Counted from the stretch's first letter, positions 43,462-53,458 are shown. The stretch is DNA of 64,000 nt from Peptacetobacter sp900550335 (GCF_047528295.1 NZ_CP180001.1:1240001-1304000), one strand, 5' to 3'. A program made the numbers and translations. The notes: a model not told the origin generated them from the letters alone.

Positions 43462-46098
43462 ATGGAAAAAATGGGTTTAAACGAAATAAGAAGTAAATTT
43501 TTAGAGTTCTTCAAAACTAAAGAACATTACGTAGGAGCTAGTTATCCTCTTGTACCAAACAACGACAAGAGTTTACTTTTAATAAATGCTGGTATGGCTC
43601 CTCTTAAAAACTATTTCTCAGGAGTAGAAGTTCCACCAAAGAACAGAATGGCTACTTGTCAGAAATGTATAAGAACAGGTGATATAGAAAATGTTGGTGT
43701 TACAGCTAGACATGCTACATTCTTTGAAATGCTAGGAAACTTCTCATTTGGAGATTACTTCAAAAGAGAATCATTATCTTGGGGATGGGAATTTGCTACG
43801 AAATGGTTAAATATACCAGAAGATAAAATATGGGTTACTGTATATGAAGAAGATGACGAAGCATTTGATATATGGTCAAAAGAAATGGGATTCCCTGAAG
43901 AAAGAATAGTTAGACTTGGAAAAGACGACAACTTCTGGGAAATAGGTCTTGGACCATGTGGACCTTGTTCAGAAATATACTTCGATAGAGGAGAAGAATA
44001 CGGATGTGACAGTCCTGACTGTAAACCAGGATGTGATTGTGATAGATTCTTAGAATTCTGGAACCACGTATTTACTCAGTTCTCTAAAGAAGAAGATGGA
44101 AGCTACAGCGAATTAGAAAACAAAAACATAGATACAGGTATGGGGCTTGAAAGAATAGCTTGTATAATGCAGGGTGTTGACAACATATTCGAAGTAGATA
44201 CTATACATTCAGTATTAGAAGCTGTTTCTAAAGTTGCAGGTGTAGAATATGGAAAAGATAAAGCAAATGATAAATCTATAAGAATAATAACTGACCACAT
44301 AAGAGCAGTATCATTCCTTATAGCAGATGGTGTATTACCATCAAATGAAGGTAGAGGATATGTATTAAGAAGATTATTAAGAAGAGCTGCTAGACACGGT
44401 AAACTTCTTGGAATAAAAGGAACATTCTTAAGTGGATTAGTTGATGAAGTTATAAAAGTTAGTGGAGATGCTTATCCAGAACTAGTAGAAAAAGAAGACT
44501 ACATCAAAAAAGTTATAAAAATAGAAGAAGAAAAATTCAATGAAACAATAGACCAGGGAATGGAAATGTTAAATTCTTATAAAGAAGAACTTAAAAAAGA
44601 AGGAAAAACAGTTCTTAGCGGAGAAATAGCATTTAAGCTTTACGACACTTACGGATTCCCACTAGACTTAACAGTTGAAATATTAAGAGAAGAAGGTCTT
44701 TCTGTTAATGAAGAAGAATTCAGTGAAGAAATGGAAAAACAGAAAGAAAGAGCAAGAACAGCTAGAGGAAACATGGACGGTGAAAGCTGGAAAGAAGATC
44801 CTCTTGCAAAAGAAGAAAATGTAGAATCAGAATTTGTAGGATACGTTGAATTAACAGGCGAAGGAAAAGTTTTAGCTATAGTTGAAGATTCTGAAATAGT
44901 AGAATCAGCTTCTGAAGGTACAGATGTTATTGTAGTATTAGACAAAACTAACTTCTACCCAGAAGGTGGTGGACAGGCAGGAGACTGTGGTGTTCTTAAA
45001 AATGATAACTGTACAGTAGCTGTTAAAAATACTAAAAAAGGTCCAGCAGGAAGTATAAAACACTTTGGTACAGTAGTAGCAGGTGAATTAAAAGCTGGAG
45101 ATGTTTTAATTTGTGAAGTAGATAGAGAAAACAGAATGGCTTGTTCAAGAAACCATACTGCAACTCACTTATTACACAAAGCATTAAAAGAAGTATTAGG
45201 AGAACATGCAAATCAGGCAGGTTCATTAGTTACTGCTGATAGATTAAGATTCGACTTCACTCACTTTGAAGCAGTTACAAAAGAAGAATTAAAATTAATA
45301 GAAGAAAAAGTAAACAATGCTATATTCAACGCTTACGATGTAGTAGCTGAAACAATGGATATAAATGCAGCAAAAGCAAAAGGAGCTGCAGCATTATTCG
45401 GTGAAAAATACGGAAATGAAGTTAGAGTAGTTTCTATGGGAGATTACTCAATGGAACTTTGTGGAGGTGCTCATCTTTCAAATACTGCACAGGCTGGTAT
45501 GTTCAAAATACTATCAGAAGGTGGGGTAGCAGCAGGTGTTAGAAGAATAGAAGCTGTAACAGGAAAAGCAGTTTATGAATATATGAACAAAAAAGATGAA
45601 TTAATAGCTAAAGTTTGTGCTACAATAAAAGCTAAAGAAGATGGTCTTTTACACAGAGTAGAAAATGTTTTAGAGGAAAATAAAAACTTAGAGAAAGAAT
45701 TACACAATTTAAAAACTCAGATAAGTATGCAGTCAGCTGACTCTGCTTTAGATTCAAAAGTAGAAGTAAAAGGTGTAAACCTAGTTACTAACAAATACGA
45801 AAATATGGATATGAATACTTTAAGAGACACTGCAGATAATTTAAGGGATAAAATGGGAAGCGGTGTAGTTGTATTAGCAAATGTAGCTGATGGAAAAGTA
45901 AACTTTGTTGTTACTGCAACTAAAGATGTTATAGAAAAAGGTGTTCATTCTGGAAACATAGTAAGAGAAGTAGCTAAGATAGCTGGCGGAAAAGGTGGAG
46001 GTAGACCTAACATGGCTCAGGCAGGTGCTACAGAACCAGCAAAAGTTGACGAAGCTTTAAATTATGCGAAAGAAGTAATCGAATCTCAGGTAAAATAA
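43462..46098 (+). CDS. alaS: Alanyl-tRNA synthetase
   Basis: A full-length 878-residue class II synthetase: catalytic N-domain starting GLNEIRSKFLEFF, tRNA-recognition region, editing domain with zinc ligands HTATH and CGGAH, and the C-Ala domain ending in GGKGGGRPNMAQAG. GGGAGG precedes the ATG. Expression is governed by the T-box upstream. It heads an operon with ireB and probably the following genes. Confidence 0.97.
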   Translation: MEKMGLNEIRSKFLEFFKTKEHYVGASYPLVPNNDKSLLLINAGMAPLKNYFSGVEVPPKNRMATCQKCIRTGDIENVGVTARHATFFEMLGNFSFGDYFKRESLSWGWEFATKWLNIPEDKIWVTVYEEDDEAFDIWSKEMGFPEERIVRLGKDDNFWEIGLGPCGPCSEIYFDRGEEYGCDSPDCKPGCDCDRFLEFWNHVFTQFSKEEDGSYSELENKNIDTGMGLERIACIMQGVDNIFEVDTIHSVLEAVSKVAGVEYGKDKANDKSIRIITDHIRAVSFLIADGVLPSNEGRGYVLRRLLRRAARHGKLLGIKGTFLSGLVDEVIKVSGDAYPELVEKEDYIKKVIKIEEEKFNETIDQGMEMLNSYKEELKKEGKTVLSGEIAFKLYDTYGFPLDLTVEILREEGLSVNEEEFSEEMEKQKERARTARGNMDGESWKEDPLAKEENVESEFVGYVELTGEGKVLAIVEDSEIVESASEGTDVIVVLDKTNFYPEGGGQAGDCGVLKNDNCTVAVKNTKKGPAGSIKHFGTVVAGELKAGDVLICEVDRENRMACSRNHTATHLLHKALKEVLGEHANQAGSLVTADRLRFDFTHFEAVTKEELKLIEEKVNNAIFNAYDVVAETMDINAAKAKGAAALFGEKYGNEVRVVSMGDYSMELCGGAHLSNTAQAGMFKILSEGGVAAGVRRIEAVTGKAVYEYMNKKDELIAKVCATIKAKEDGLLHRVENVLEENKNLEKELHNLKTQISMQSADSALDSKVEVKGVNLVTNKYENMDMNTLRDTADNLRDKMGSGVVVLANVADGKVNFVVTATKDVIEKGVHSGNIVREVAKIAGGKGGGRPNMAQAGATEPAKVDEALNYAKEVIESQVK

Positions 46099-46127
46099 TT
46101 TCTCTAAAAAAGGGAGGAATGAGATAA

Positions 46128-46385
46128 ATGGATAACATGGATTTCACTATGAAATTTGAAGGAGCACAGCAGGAAAAAATGACTGTTGAAGAAGCAATGA
46201 AAATAGTTTATCGGGCACTTAAAGAAAAAGGATACAACCCAGTAAACCAAATAATAGGATATCTTCTATCAGGAGATTCTAGTTATATAACTAGTTATAA
46301 GGACGCAAGAGGGATAATAAGAAAATTTGAAAGAGATGAAATCCTTGAAGAAATTATAACTAAATATCTAGAGGAAAGTAGGTAA
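46128..46385 (+). CDS. ireB: IreB family regulatory phosphoprotein
   Basis: An 85-residue protein of the DUF965/IreB family. In enterococci IreB is phosphorylated on N-terminal threonines by the PASTA kinase IreK and affects cephalosporin tolerance. The conserved core KEKGYNPVNQIIGYLLSGD and the Thr near the start (DFTMKF) are present. The order alaS-ireB-ruvX is conserved in Firmicutes. Codon 29, in VY-x-ALKEKG, is CGG. Confidence 0.94.
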   Translation: MDNMDFTMKFEGAQQEKMTVEEAMKIVYRALKEKGYNPVNQIIGYLLSGDSSYITSYKDARGIIRKFERDEILEEIITKYLEESR

Positions 46386-46389
46386 ATAA

Positions 46390-48609
46390 ATGTTCAGAAA
46401 GTTTATATCAATACTTGCATCTCTATTTATAATTTTTAGTTCTGCTTTTTCTACTGTAAATGCAGAATCAGCAAAAGGAAAAGTTATATTTATAAATATG
46501 AGTAGAACTAGTCTTGAAAATATGATGAACATAAAAGAGATTGGAAATAGAGTTGAAAAAGAAGGTTATGTAGGATTGATGAATATTAAAGGCGACCAGG
46601 GTAACGATGACGCACGAAGTCTAGCTACAATGGGAGCTACAGGGAGATCTACAATAGCCGAGTTTGATAGAAAAGTTGCTGTAGATTTTGTACAACCAAA
46701 TCCAGCACAGGCAAAAGAATATGAAGCCTCTACAGGTAAAAAAGCTAAAAAAATAGTTAATCTTGAGGCTAATAGGTCTTTAAATGAAAATATTGAAAAA
46801 GGAGAATTTGAGTCTACCCTTGGTATGGTAGGCCAAATTCTTTCTGAAAACGGATACAAAACATCTGTAATAGGAAATGCAGATTATAGTGATTTTGATG
46901 GTACTCTTGTTAAAAACAGAAGCATAGCATTTGCAGCTATGGATAATTTTGGAAGAGTTGATGATGGTAATATAGACAATATCAATATTAAAGATAGCAA
47001 TATGCCATTTGGAATCTCTACAGATTATAAAAAATTAAAATCAGAAACAAAGAGACTATATAAAGAAACTGATGCTGTATATGTAGATTTAGGAGATACA
47101 TACAGATTAGATGAGTACAAAATGAACCTAAACGAAAACACTTATGCCAATATGAGAGGTAGAACATATAGCAGAATAAATTCTTATCTAAAAGAAGTAT
47201 TTTCTATGGTAGGCGAAAATGATACTGTTTATATAGTTAGTGCATTCCCAAATAATTTAGATTATAGCAATAAAAAAAGACTTTCACCTGTAATGAAATT
47301 CTCTAAAGGTGTTTCTGGTAAGGGAGTCTTAACTTCTGCTACAACAAGAAGAGATGGTATAATCGCAAACATGGATATAGGTGTTGATATACTAAATAAT
47401 TTTGGTCTATCAAGTGAATTAATGTTAGGAAGAACTATATCTAATGTTGAAAAAGAAAATAATATAGAGTTTCTTCTTAAAGAATACTCAAAAATAAACT
47501 CAGCTGCTTTAATAAGAGCAGGGGTTGTAAATACATTTGTAGGAGTAGTATCTGCATCTTGGGTAATAGGATTAATAGCAGTTCTTTTAGCTAAGAGAAT
47601 CGCTCCAAAATACAAAGATAAACTATTCACTATACTTAAAGAGCTTATAAAATTCGGTATAATAATGCCGTTATCATTTATGGTGGCTCCATTATTTAAC
47701 TTTAGTGGACAGGTAAGTATGTCTCTAGCTGTAATAGGTGTTACATTCTTGATTTACTTTATAGCAAAGGCTATGTTTAAAGATGATGACCTAAAACAGA
47801 TGGGATTCATAGCATTAGTTACTATACTACTAATTGCTGTTGATGCTGTATTTGGAACATATTTAATGAAAAATAATATAATGAGCTACGATGCTATGGT
47901 AGGAGCTAGATACTACGGTATAGGAAATGAATATGAAGGTGTTACTATAGGTAGTGCAGTATTTGCATTTGCAGTACTTCTATACTACAAAAAAATACCT
48001 AAATGGGTTGCTACAGTCGCATTTGGTGTAATTCTAATAACTAGTGCATACCCTTCTATGGGTGCCAATGTCGGTGGAGCTATATCTGAATGTGCTGCAT
48101 ACTTACTATTCGTTCTTCTAATGTACAATGTAAAAGTTGACTGGAAGAAGATTGTAGGAATAGGCCTTGCAGTTGTCGGTGTAGTAGGAGTATTTGCTTT
48201 TATGGATTTATCTTCAGGAAGTCCATCTCATCTAGGTTTATTTGTTCAGCAGATAATGTTAAACGGGCCAGGTGAAATAGTACTTACATTTACTAGAAAA
48301 ATCCAGATGAATGTTAAACTAGCACAGACTAGTGTATGGGTAAATATATTAATAGTTGGAATCGTAATAATTGCAGCATTAATATTCAAACCAAACAAAC
48401 ACTTTAGAGTAATAGCAGGTAAATATCCTATGGTATTCAGAGGATTTGTTGCAGCAATGGTAGGTTGTATAATAACTCTACTAGTAAATGACTCTGGTAT
48501 AGTAGCGGCCTCTACTGCATCTATATATATCCTAATACCGGTGATGATAATAACAATAAATATGATTTTAAATGAGGATAAAAAGGAGAAAATAGATGCT
48601 AACAGGTAG
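46390..48609 (+). CDS. Membrane protein with extracytoplasmic alkaline-phosphatase-like domain
   Basis: A 739-residue protein. It has a signal peptide (cleavage likely after STVNA, near residue 26), an exported domain of about 330 residues resembling a degenerate alkaline-phosphatase/sulfatase fold (KGKVIFINMSRTSLENM, DAVYVDLGDTYRLDEY), then about 8-10 membrane segments from residue 375 to the end. I could not identify a metal site with confidence. It sits between ireB and ruvX and overlaps ruvX by 14 bases. The function is unknown; an envelope role is likely from the architecture. Confidence 0.8.
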   Translation: MFRKFISILASLFIIFSSAFSTVNAESAKGKVIFINMSRTSLENMMNIKEIGNRVEKEGYVGLMNIKGDQGNDDARSLATMGATGRSTIAEFDRKVAVDFVQPNPAQAKEYEASTGKKAKKIVNLEANRSLNENIEKGEFESTLGMVGQILSENGYKTSVIGNADYSDFDGTLVKNRSIAFAAMDNFGRVDDGNIDNINIKDSNMPFGISTDYKKLKSETKRLYKETDAVYVDLGDTYRLDEYKMNLNENTYANMRGRTYSRINSYLKEVFSMVGENDTVYIVSAFPNNLDYSNKKRLSPVMKFSKGVSGKGVLTSATTRRDGIIANMDIGVDILNNFGLSSELMLGRTISNVEKENNIEFLLKEYSKINSAALIRAGVVNTFVGVVSASWVIGLIAVLLAKRIAPKYKDKLFTILKELIKFGIIMPLSFMVAPLFNFSGQVSMSLAVIGVTFLIYFIAKAMFKDDDLKQMGFIALVTILLIAVDAVFGTYLMKNNIMSYDAMVGARYYGIGNEYEGVTIGSAVFAFAVLLYYKKIPKWVATVAFGVILITSAYPSMGANVGGAISECAAYLLFVLLMYNVKVDWKKIVGIGLAVVGVVGVFAFMDLSSGSPSHLGLFVQQIMLNGPGEIVLTFTRKIQMNVKLAQTSVWVNILIVGIVIIAALIFKPNKHFRVIAGKYPMVFRGFVAAMVGCIITLLVNDSGIVAASTASIYILIPVMIITINMILNEDKKEKIDANR

Positions 48610-49018
48610 AATAATGGGACTTGATATAGGAGATAAAACTATAGGTGTTGCAGTAAGTGATCTTATGGGAATGACTGCTCAGGGTATCAAGACTATAAAA
48701 AGAACTAGCAAAAAAAATGATATAGAAGAAATAAAACAGATAATAAAAGAAAAACAGGTTAATCTAATAGTATCTGGACTTCCTAAAAATATGAATGGTA
48801 CTGTTGGGCCTCAGGGTGAAAAAGTTCAGAAATTCTGTGAACTTATAAAAGAAGAGACAGGACTAGAAATAGAATTTTGGGACGAAAGACTTACAACTGT
48901 TGCTGCTGAAAAAACTCTTATAACTGCAGATGTAAGCAGAAAAAAAAGAAAAAATGTAATAGACATGATGGCAGCAGTATTAATTCTTCAAGGATATTTA
49001 GATTTTAAAGTTAAATAA
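48596..49018 (+). CDS. ruvX: Holliday junction resolvase-like protein RuvX (YqgF)
   Basis: A 140-residue RNase H-fold protein with GLDIGDKTIGVAVSD, SGLPKNMNGTVGPQ and FWDERLTTVAAE, carrying the acidic catalytic residues. YqgF homologues have been assigned to pre-16S rRNA processing as well as junction resolution. AAGGAG lies inside the preceding gene. Confidence 0.93.
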   Translation: MLTGRIMGLDIGDKTIGVAVSDLMGMTAQGIKTIKRTSKKNDIEEIKQIIKEKQVNLIVSGLPKNMNGTVGPQGEKVQKFCELIKEETGLEIEFWDERLTTVAAEKTLITADVSRKKRKNVIDMMAAVLILQGYLDFKVK

Positions 49019-49183
49019 CAAAAAAATTGAATATAATATGGAAAAATGGGTATTATCATATAGAATAGATGATAATTGATTGATTTTCATATGGAAGAGA
49101 TTAATAAATAAGAAAATGGTAATTGTTATTATATAAAATTTGTTATATAATAAAATCAAATAATAGGTAATGGGGTGAAACAA

Positions 49184-49459
49184 ATGGAAGAAATGAATGA
49201 AAACGTAGTAAACCTAATAGACGAAAATGGCGAAGAAGTGGCTTTCGAAATAATATTAACTCTTGAAGCAGAAGGAAAAGAGTACGCTATATTAATGCCT
49301 CTAGAAGAAAATGAAGAAGAAGAAGCATATATATATAGAATAGATGAAGATGAAGAAGGAGAAATGCTAGTTCCATTAGAAGACGACGATGAGTATTCAA
49401 CTGTTGTAGCTGTATATGAAGCTTTAATGGAAGAAGAAGGTCTTAACTTTGATGAATAA
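49184..49459 (+). CDS. DUF1292 family acidic protein
   Basis: A 91-residue, strongly acidic protein (VVNLIDENGEEVAFEIILTLE, EEEAYIYRIDEDEEGE) of the DUF1292 (YrzB) family, whose function is unknown. It is regularly found after ruvX in Firmicutes. The ATG after ATGGGGTG was chosen; the GTG nine bases earlier is part of that ribosome site. Confidence 0.9.
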   Translation: MEEMNENVVNLIDENGEEVAFEIILTLEAEGKEYAILMPLEENEEEEAYIYRIDEDEEGEMLVPLEDDDEYSTVVAVYEALMEEEGLNFDE

Positions 49460-49473
49460 TAAGTAAAAATTAG

Positions 49474-49516
49474 ATAATGCTGTAATAGGGTTAAGCTCTA
49501 TTACAGCATTTATTTT
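49474..49516 (+). terminator. Terminator after the DUF1292 gene
   Basis: AATGCTGTAATAG pairs with CTATTACAGCATT, followed by TATTTT. It separates the alaS operon from fur. Confidence 0.8.
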
Positions 49517-49556
49517 AACTTATATTGATTAATAAATGAGAAAAGGTGTGGTAAAT

Positions 49557-50012
49557 ATGAATAATGGAATGGATCTTTTAAAAGAAAAACTAAAAAAGAC
49601 AGGCTTTAAGATTACTCCACAGAGGAGAGCGATAATAGAAGTTCTTCTTGAAAATCGATACTATCATCTTAGCAGTGAAGAAATATACGATAAAGTAAGA
49701 GAAAATTGCCCAGAAATAGGTTTAGCAACAGTATACAGAACTATGCAGCTATTAGACGAAATTGGAGCTATATCAAAATTAAATTTAGATGACGGCTGTA
49801 TAAGATATGAAATAGACCTTGATAACGATGGACACAACCACCATCATCTAGTATGTAAAAACTGTGGAAAAATAATTGGAGTTGAAGAGGATCTTCTTAA
49901 AGACATAGAAATGAAAATTCAGGAGAATTATAAATTCCATGTAGTTAATCATGATCTTAAATTCGACGGATATTGTGAAGACTGTTACAAAGAAATGAGA
50001 AAAGACAAATAA
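49557..50012 (+). CDS. fur: Fur-family metalloregulator
   Basis: A 151-residue regulator with a winged helix (FKITPQRRAIIEVL, GLATVYRTMQLLDE) and a C-terminal dimer domain. The regulatory metal site includes DGHNHHHLVC, and two CxxC pairs (CKNC, CEDC) bind structural zinc. The local sequence cannot fully separate Fur from PerR or Zur; position after ruvX and DUF1292 favours Fur. AAAAGGTGTGG precedes the ATG. Confidence 0.9.
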   Translation: MNNGMDLLKEKLKKTGFKITPQRRAIIEVLLENRYYHLSSEEIYDKVRENCPEIGLATVYRTMQLLDEIGAISKLNLDDGCIRYEIDLDNDGHNHHHLVCKNCGKIIGVEEDLLKDIEMKIQENYKFHVVNHDLKFDGYCEDCYKEMRKDK

Positions 50013-50023
50013 ATACATAAAAT

Positions 50024-50077
50024 AAAAAGAACTATAGATAAATCAAATTATAAGATTTAGCGATAGTTCTTTTTTTA
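50024..50077 (+). terminator. Terminator after fur
   Basis: AAAGAACTAT pairs with ATAGTTCTTT, with an inner AAATC/GATTT helix, followed by T7. It lies between convergent genes and may serve both strands. Confidence 0.82.
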
Positions 50078-50105
50078 TTATTGTAGATAGATGTTAGTTT
50101 TGATT

Positions 50106-50843
50106 TTATAAAACTTTAAATATAAGGTATATAGTAAATAGAATCAAAATGAAAACTAGAATATTTTCGATTATATTGCTAAACTTTCCTCCAACCCTTA
50201 TATATCCTAATGAAATCATATTTGTAGAGAACGGATAAAAGATAGCTACTCCCCGCTTAGTAAACATATCACAGATTATATGCAGGAGATACATAGAAGC
50301 AGACATAATTCCCAAATAATCGTAATTAAAAAATTCACCGAGTGGATTCATAATTATATATACTATTAAAACCATTAAAATACTATGAGAAAAGTTTCTG
50401 TGTTTTAGCCAAGGAAATATTGAAAATACTAAAATAGGTACGATAAGAGATATATCTACTTTAGAAATTATCAAAATAAGTGCTAATAAAAGCAATGTTG
50501 CAGAAATAAGAGCCTTTCTCATATTATAGTGGGTGAGCTTTTTTTCTAAAAAAGCTATTGCAAAAAAAGTAATAACCGCACTTATAAAGAAGCTGCTGCT
50601 AATTTTTATAGACAGAAAAAATATAAACAGGTTCAATGAAAATATAAGTAACTTATATAAAAACTTTGAAAACTTCTTTTTAAAAATTGTACCAGCTATT
50701 ATAGAATTCGACTTATCTAAATCTGGAAGTGTAGAAAATACAGCGGAAGTCAGAATACTAGTAGGGGTTATAGGTTGTGATAATACTAATGATAACTGAA
50801 TACCGGCTATAATTCCTACAGCACAATGAGTTTTGCCTCGCAT
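50106..50843 (-). CDS. Metal-dependent membrane hydrolase (DUF457/YdjM family)
   Basis: A 245-residue membrane protein with several hydrophobic helices and the family signature RGKTHCAVG near the N-terminus, LPDLDKS and RNFSHSIL, supplying His/Asp metal ligands. The substrate is unknown; family members relate to LexA-regulated or phospholipase-like proteins. GGAGG precedes the ATG on the minus strand. Codon 197, in FTK-x-GVAIFYPF, is CGG. Confidence 0.85.
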   Translation of the reverse strand: MRGKTHCAVGIIAGIQLSLVLSQPITPTSILTSAVFSTLPDLDKSNSIIAGTIFKKKFSKFLYKLLIFSLNLFIFFLSIKISSSFFISAVITFFAIAFLEKKLTHYNMRKALISATLLLLALILIISKVDISLIVPILVFSIFPWLKHRNFSHSILMVLIVYIIMNPLGEFFNYDYLGIMSASMYLLHIICDMFTKRGVAIFYPFSTNMISLGYIRVGGKFSNIIENILVFILILFTIYLIFKVL

Positions 50844-51375
50844 TTTTAACCTCCAAAATAATATTTTTATAGAAATTACAGTTTCTACAGAACGTGTGTT
50901 TCTACAAATTACATCTAATTATATCATATTGTTTAAGAAAATATAGTTTAAAGATAAAAAATAATTATGAAAAACATCTGAATTTTTTATAAAGAAAAAT
51001 GGAAGAAATTCATCAAAGACATTGAAATATAGAGAATTCGTGTTAAATAAAGAAATGTTAATTAATTTAGACTAATAAATAAATCTTAAATTATAATCTA
51101 ATATATGTTACAATAATATTAACTGGTAAAGTGGTCGTGAAGAATTATTAAAAATTTAATCTGTGAAACAAAAATTTCCGGTAACATTTAACCAGGATTT
51201 TATTGCGGAGAAATCCTGTTTTACCGGATATATTTTTGTAACTAAAAGAGGTATATAGATTTTATATAGAATTCAGGGAGAGCGTATATATATACCAAAA
51301 TGATTAGAGTTTTAAATTATTTTAAAGGATTATAATTGAATGAAAATAAAAAATTAATAGAAGGAGATGATGTTA
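50844..51375. other. Divergent intergenic region upstream of RNase J
   Basis: About 530 bases without a gene. It includes a TATAAT at 51092-51097 with only a poor -35 (TAGACT), a long hairpin at 51168-51239, and otherwise A/T-rich sequence. The RNase J transcript therefore probably has a leader of 200 bases or more. Confidence 0.5.
51168..51239 (+). ncRNA. Long hairpin in the putative RNase J leader
   Basis: Nested helices ACAAAAAT/ATTTTTGT, TCCGGTAA/TTACCGGA and AGGATTT/AAATCCT form a hairpin of about 72 nt with small internal loops and a TATTGCGGAG apical loop. It ends about 135 bases before the rnj start. No immediate T run follows, so a leader element such as a processing or autoregulatory site fits better than a terminator. 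Confidence 0.5.
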
Positions 51376-53043
51376 TTGTTTAAGAACGATGAACAGATAA
51401 AAGTCATTCCTCTTGGCGGAATGAACGAAATAGGAAAGAATATGACTGTTATCGAGTATAGAGACGAAATAGTGATAATCGATGCAGGTCTAAGTTTCCC
51501 GGAAGATGAGATGTTAGGGATAGATATAGTTATACCGGACATATCTTATTTAGTAAAAAATAGGGACAAAATAAAGGGAATATTTATAACACACGGCCAT
51601 GAAGACCATATAGGAGCTTTACCTTATCTTTTAAAGAAGATAAATATTCCTGTATACGGTTCAAGATTAAGTATGGGGCTTTTAGAGGTTAAACTAAAAG
51701 AACACAAACTAGAAAATGTAGAGCTTCACATAATAAAACCACGTGAGACTGTAAAGCTTAGAAATATGGAAGTAGAATTTGTAAAAACTACACACAGTAT
51801 ACCGGACTCATATTCTATAGCTATACATACTGACCAGGGAGTAATATTCCACACAGGGGACTTTAAAGTAGATTTAACTCCTATAGACGGAGATGTAATG
51901 GATTTCCGGAGAATATGCGAATTAAGTGAAGAGGGAGTAATTCTAATGCTTTCTGATAGTACGAATGCAGAAAGACCAGGATATACTAAATCAGAGAAAA
52001 AAGTTGGGGTAGGTTTAGACGATTTATTTACAAAAGCAGGGGATAGCAGAATAATCGTTGCAACATTTGCATCTAATATACATAGATTACAGCAGGTTGT
52101 AGATGCAGCTAAAAAACACAACAGAAAAGTAACTGTTTCAGGAAGATCAATGCTTAATGTTGTTAATGTAGCAAAAGAACTTGGATATCTTGAAATAGAC
52201 GATGAAATGATAATAGATTTAAATGATGTAGGCAATTATGAAGATAAAGAGCTAGTAATAATAACTACTGGTTCTCAGGGAGAGCCTATGTCAGCACTTG
52301 CAAGAATGGCAAATTCAGAACATAAGAAAATAGAAATAAAAGAGGGAGACCTTGTTATAATATCAGCTCATCCAATTCCAGGTAATGAAAAATTAATATC
52401 TAAGGTAATAAACTTCTTACTTGAAAAAGGTGCTGAGGTTGTTTCAAGTGAAATAGCAGATATACACGTTTCAGGACATGCATGTCAGCAGGAATTAAAA
52501 TTAATGCTTAGATTAGTTAAACCTAAATTCTTCCTACCTGCTCATGGTGAGTACAGAATGCTTAAAAAACATGCTGAACTTGCTAGAGAACTTGGAATGA
52601 ACAAGGAAGATATATTTGTTATAAATAATGGGGATATACTTGAAGTTAGCAAGGATGAGGCAGCTATAAAAGGTAAGGTTGCAACAGGAAATATACTAGT
52701 AGATGGACTAGGTGTTGGAGATGTTGGAAATATAGTACTTAGAGATAGAAAACATCTTTCTGAAGATGGGCTTATGACAATAGTTGTAACAATATCTAAA
52801 GAAGAAGGAAGAGTACTTGCAGGTCCAGATATAATTTCAAGAGGATTTGTATATGTAAGAGAATCTGAAGACCTTATGGATGGAGCAAAACAGATAGTTA
52901 GAGATGTCTTAAGTGAATGTGAAGAGCACAACATAAAAGAATGGGCATATCTAAAGAACAATATAAAAGAACAGTTAAAAGAATATCTTTACCAGAAGAC
53001 AAAGAGAAATCCAATGATACTACCTATAATAATGGAAGTATAG
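51376..53043 (+). CDS. rnj: Ribonuclease J
   Basis: A 555-residue metallo-beta-lactamase/beta-CASP nuclease with 5' exonuclease and endonuclease activity, central to mRNA decay in Firmicutes. The zinc motif THGHEDHIGALPYLL, the downstream HTGDFKVD and SDSTNAERPGYT are present. The ATGs at 51367 and 51370 are within AAGGAGATGAT, an extended ribosome site; the TTG nine bases downstream gives MFKNDEQIKVIPLGG and is the likely start. Codon 178, in MDF-x-RICEL, is CGG. Confidence 0.95.
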   Translation: MFKNDEQIKVIPLGGMNEIGKNMTVIEYRDEIVIIDAGLSFPEDEMLGIDIVIPDISYLVKNRDKIKGIFITHGHEDHIGALPYLLKKINIPVYGSRLSMGLLEVKLKEHKLENVELHIIKPRETVKLRNMEVEFVKTTHSIPDSYSIAIHTDQGVIFHTGDFKVDLTPIDGDVMDFRRICELSEEGVILMLSDSTNAERPGYTKSEKKVGVGLDDLFTKAGDSRIIVATFASNIHRLQQVVDAAKKHNRKVTVSGRSMLNVVNVAKELGYLEIDDEMIIDLNDVGNYEDKELVIITTGSQGEPMSALARMANSEHKKIEIKEGDLVIISAHPIPGNEKLISKVINFLLEKGAEVVSSEIADIHVSGHACQQELKLMLRLVKPKFFLPAHGEYRMLKKHAELARELGMNKEDIFVINNGDILEVSKDEAAIKGKVATGNILVDGLGVGDVGNIVLRDRKHLSEDGLMTIVVTISKEEGRVLAGPDIISRGFVYVRESEDLMDGAKQIVRDVLSECEEHNIKEWAYLKNNIKEQLKEYLYQKTKRNPMILPIIMEV

Positions 53044-53065
53044 GATTTGTATAATAGAAATAAAT

Positions 53066-53091
53066 GGCCGGAATTCTATTCCGGCTTTTTA
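53066..53091 (+). terminator. Terminator after rnj
   Basis: GCCGGAAT pairs perfectly with ATTCCGGC around TCT, followed by T5. Confidence 0.92.
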
Positions 53092-53130
53092 TATATAAAA
53101 GTTTAAATTTTATAGTTAGGAGAGTTTAAA

Positions 53131-53334
53131 TTGAGAAAAAAAATTACAACAAAAACTAGACTTGGAGCTACTGTAGGATTTGCATTTTTAACAGTGGCCT
53201 GTATGTATGTTTATTTTAGTGGAATTGATAAATCTACAATGACACTTATAAGTGCAGCAGGATGCTTAGCTGTATCTATTTATGAATTAAAAAGAATGCT
53301 TGATATGAAAAAGGAAGAAGCTTCAAAAAAATAA
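53131..53334 (+). CDS. Small membrane protein, function unknown
   Basis: A 67-residue protein with two predicted membrane helices (LGATVGFAFLTVACMYVYF and MTLISAAGCLAVSIYEL) and basic ends. A TTG start follows AGGAGAG. It stands alone after the rnj terminator. No family was recognised. Confidence 0.65.
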   Translation: MRKKITTKTRLGATVGFAFLTVACMYVYFSGIDKSTMTLISAAGCLAVSIYELKRMLDMKKEEASKK

Positions 53335-53431
53335 ATAAAAATTATATTTTAGATATTAATTGGATATAATAGAAAAAACGGTTTCTTGCTAAAAGCTATT
53401 TAAAACCTAGTAAGACAGTCAAAAGTAGCCC

Positions 53432-53458
53432 TTTACTAAAGCAAAAAATTGGTATAAT
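53432..53458 (+). promoter_or_regulatory. Candidate pgi promoter
   Basis: TTTACT (53432-53437) and TATAAT (53453-53458) with a short 15-bp spacer, about 70 bp before pgi. Confidence 0.45.
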
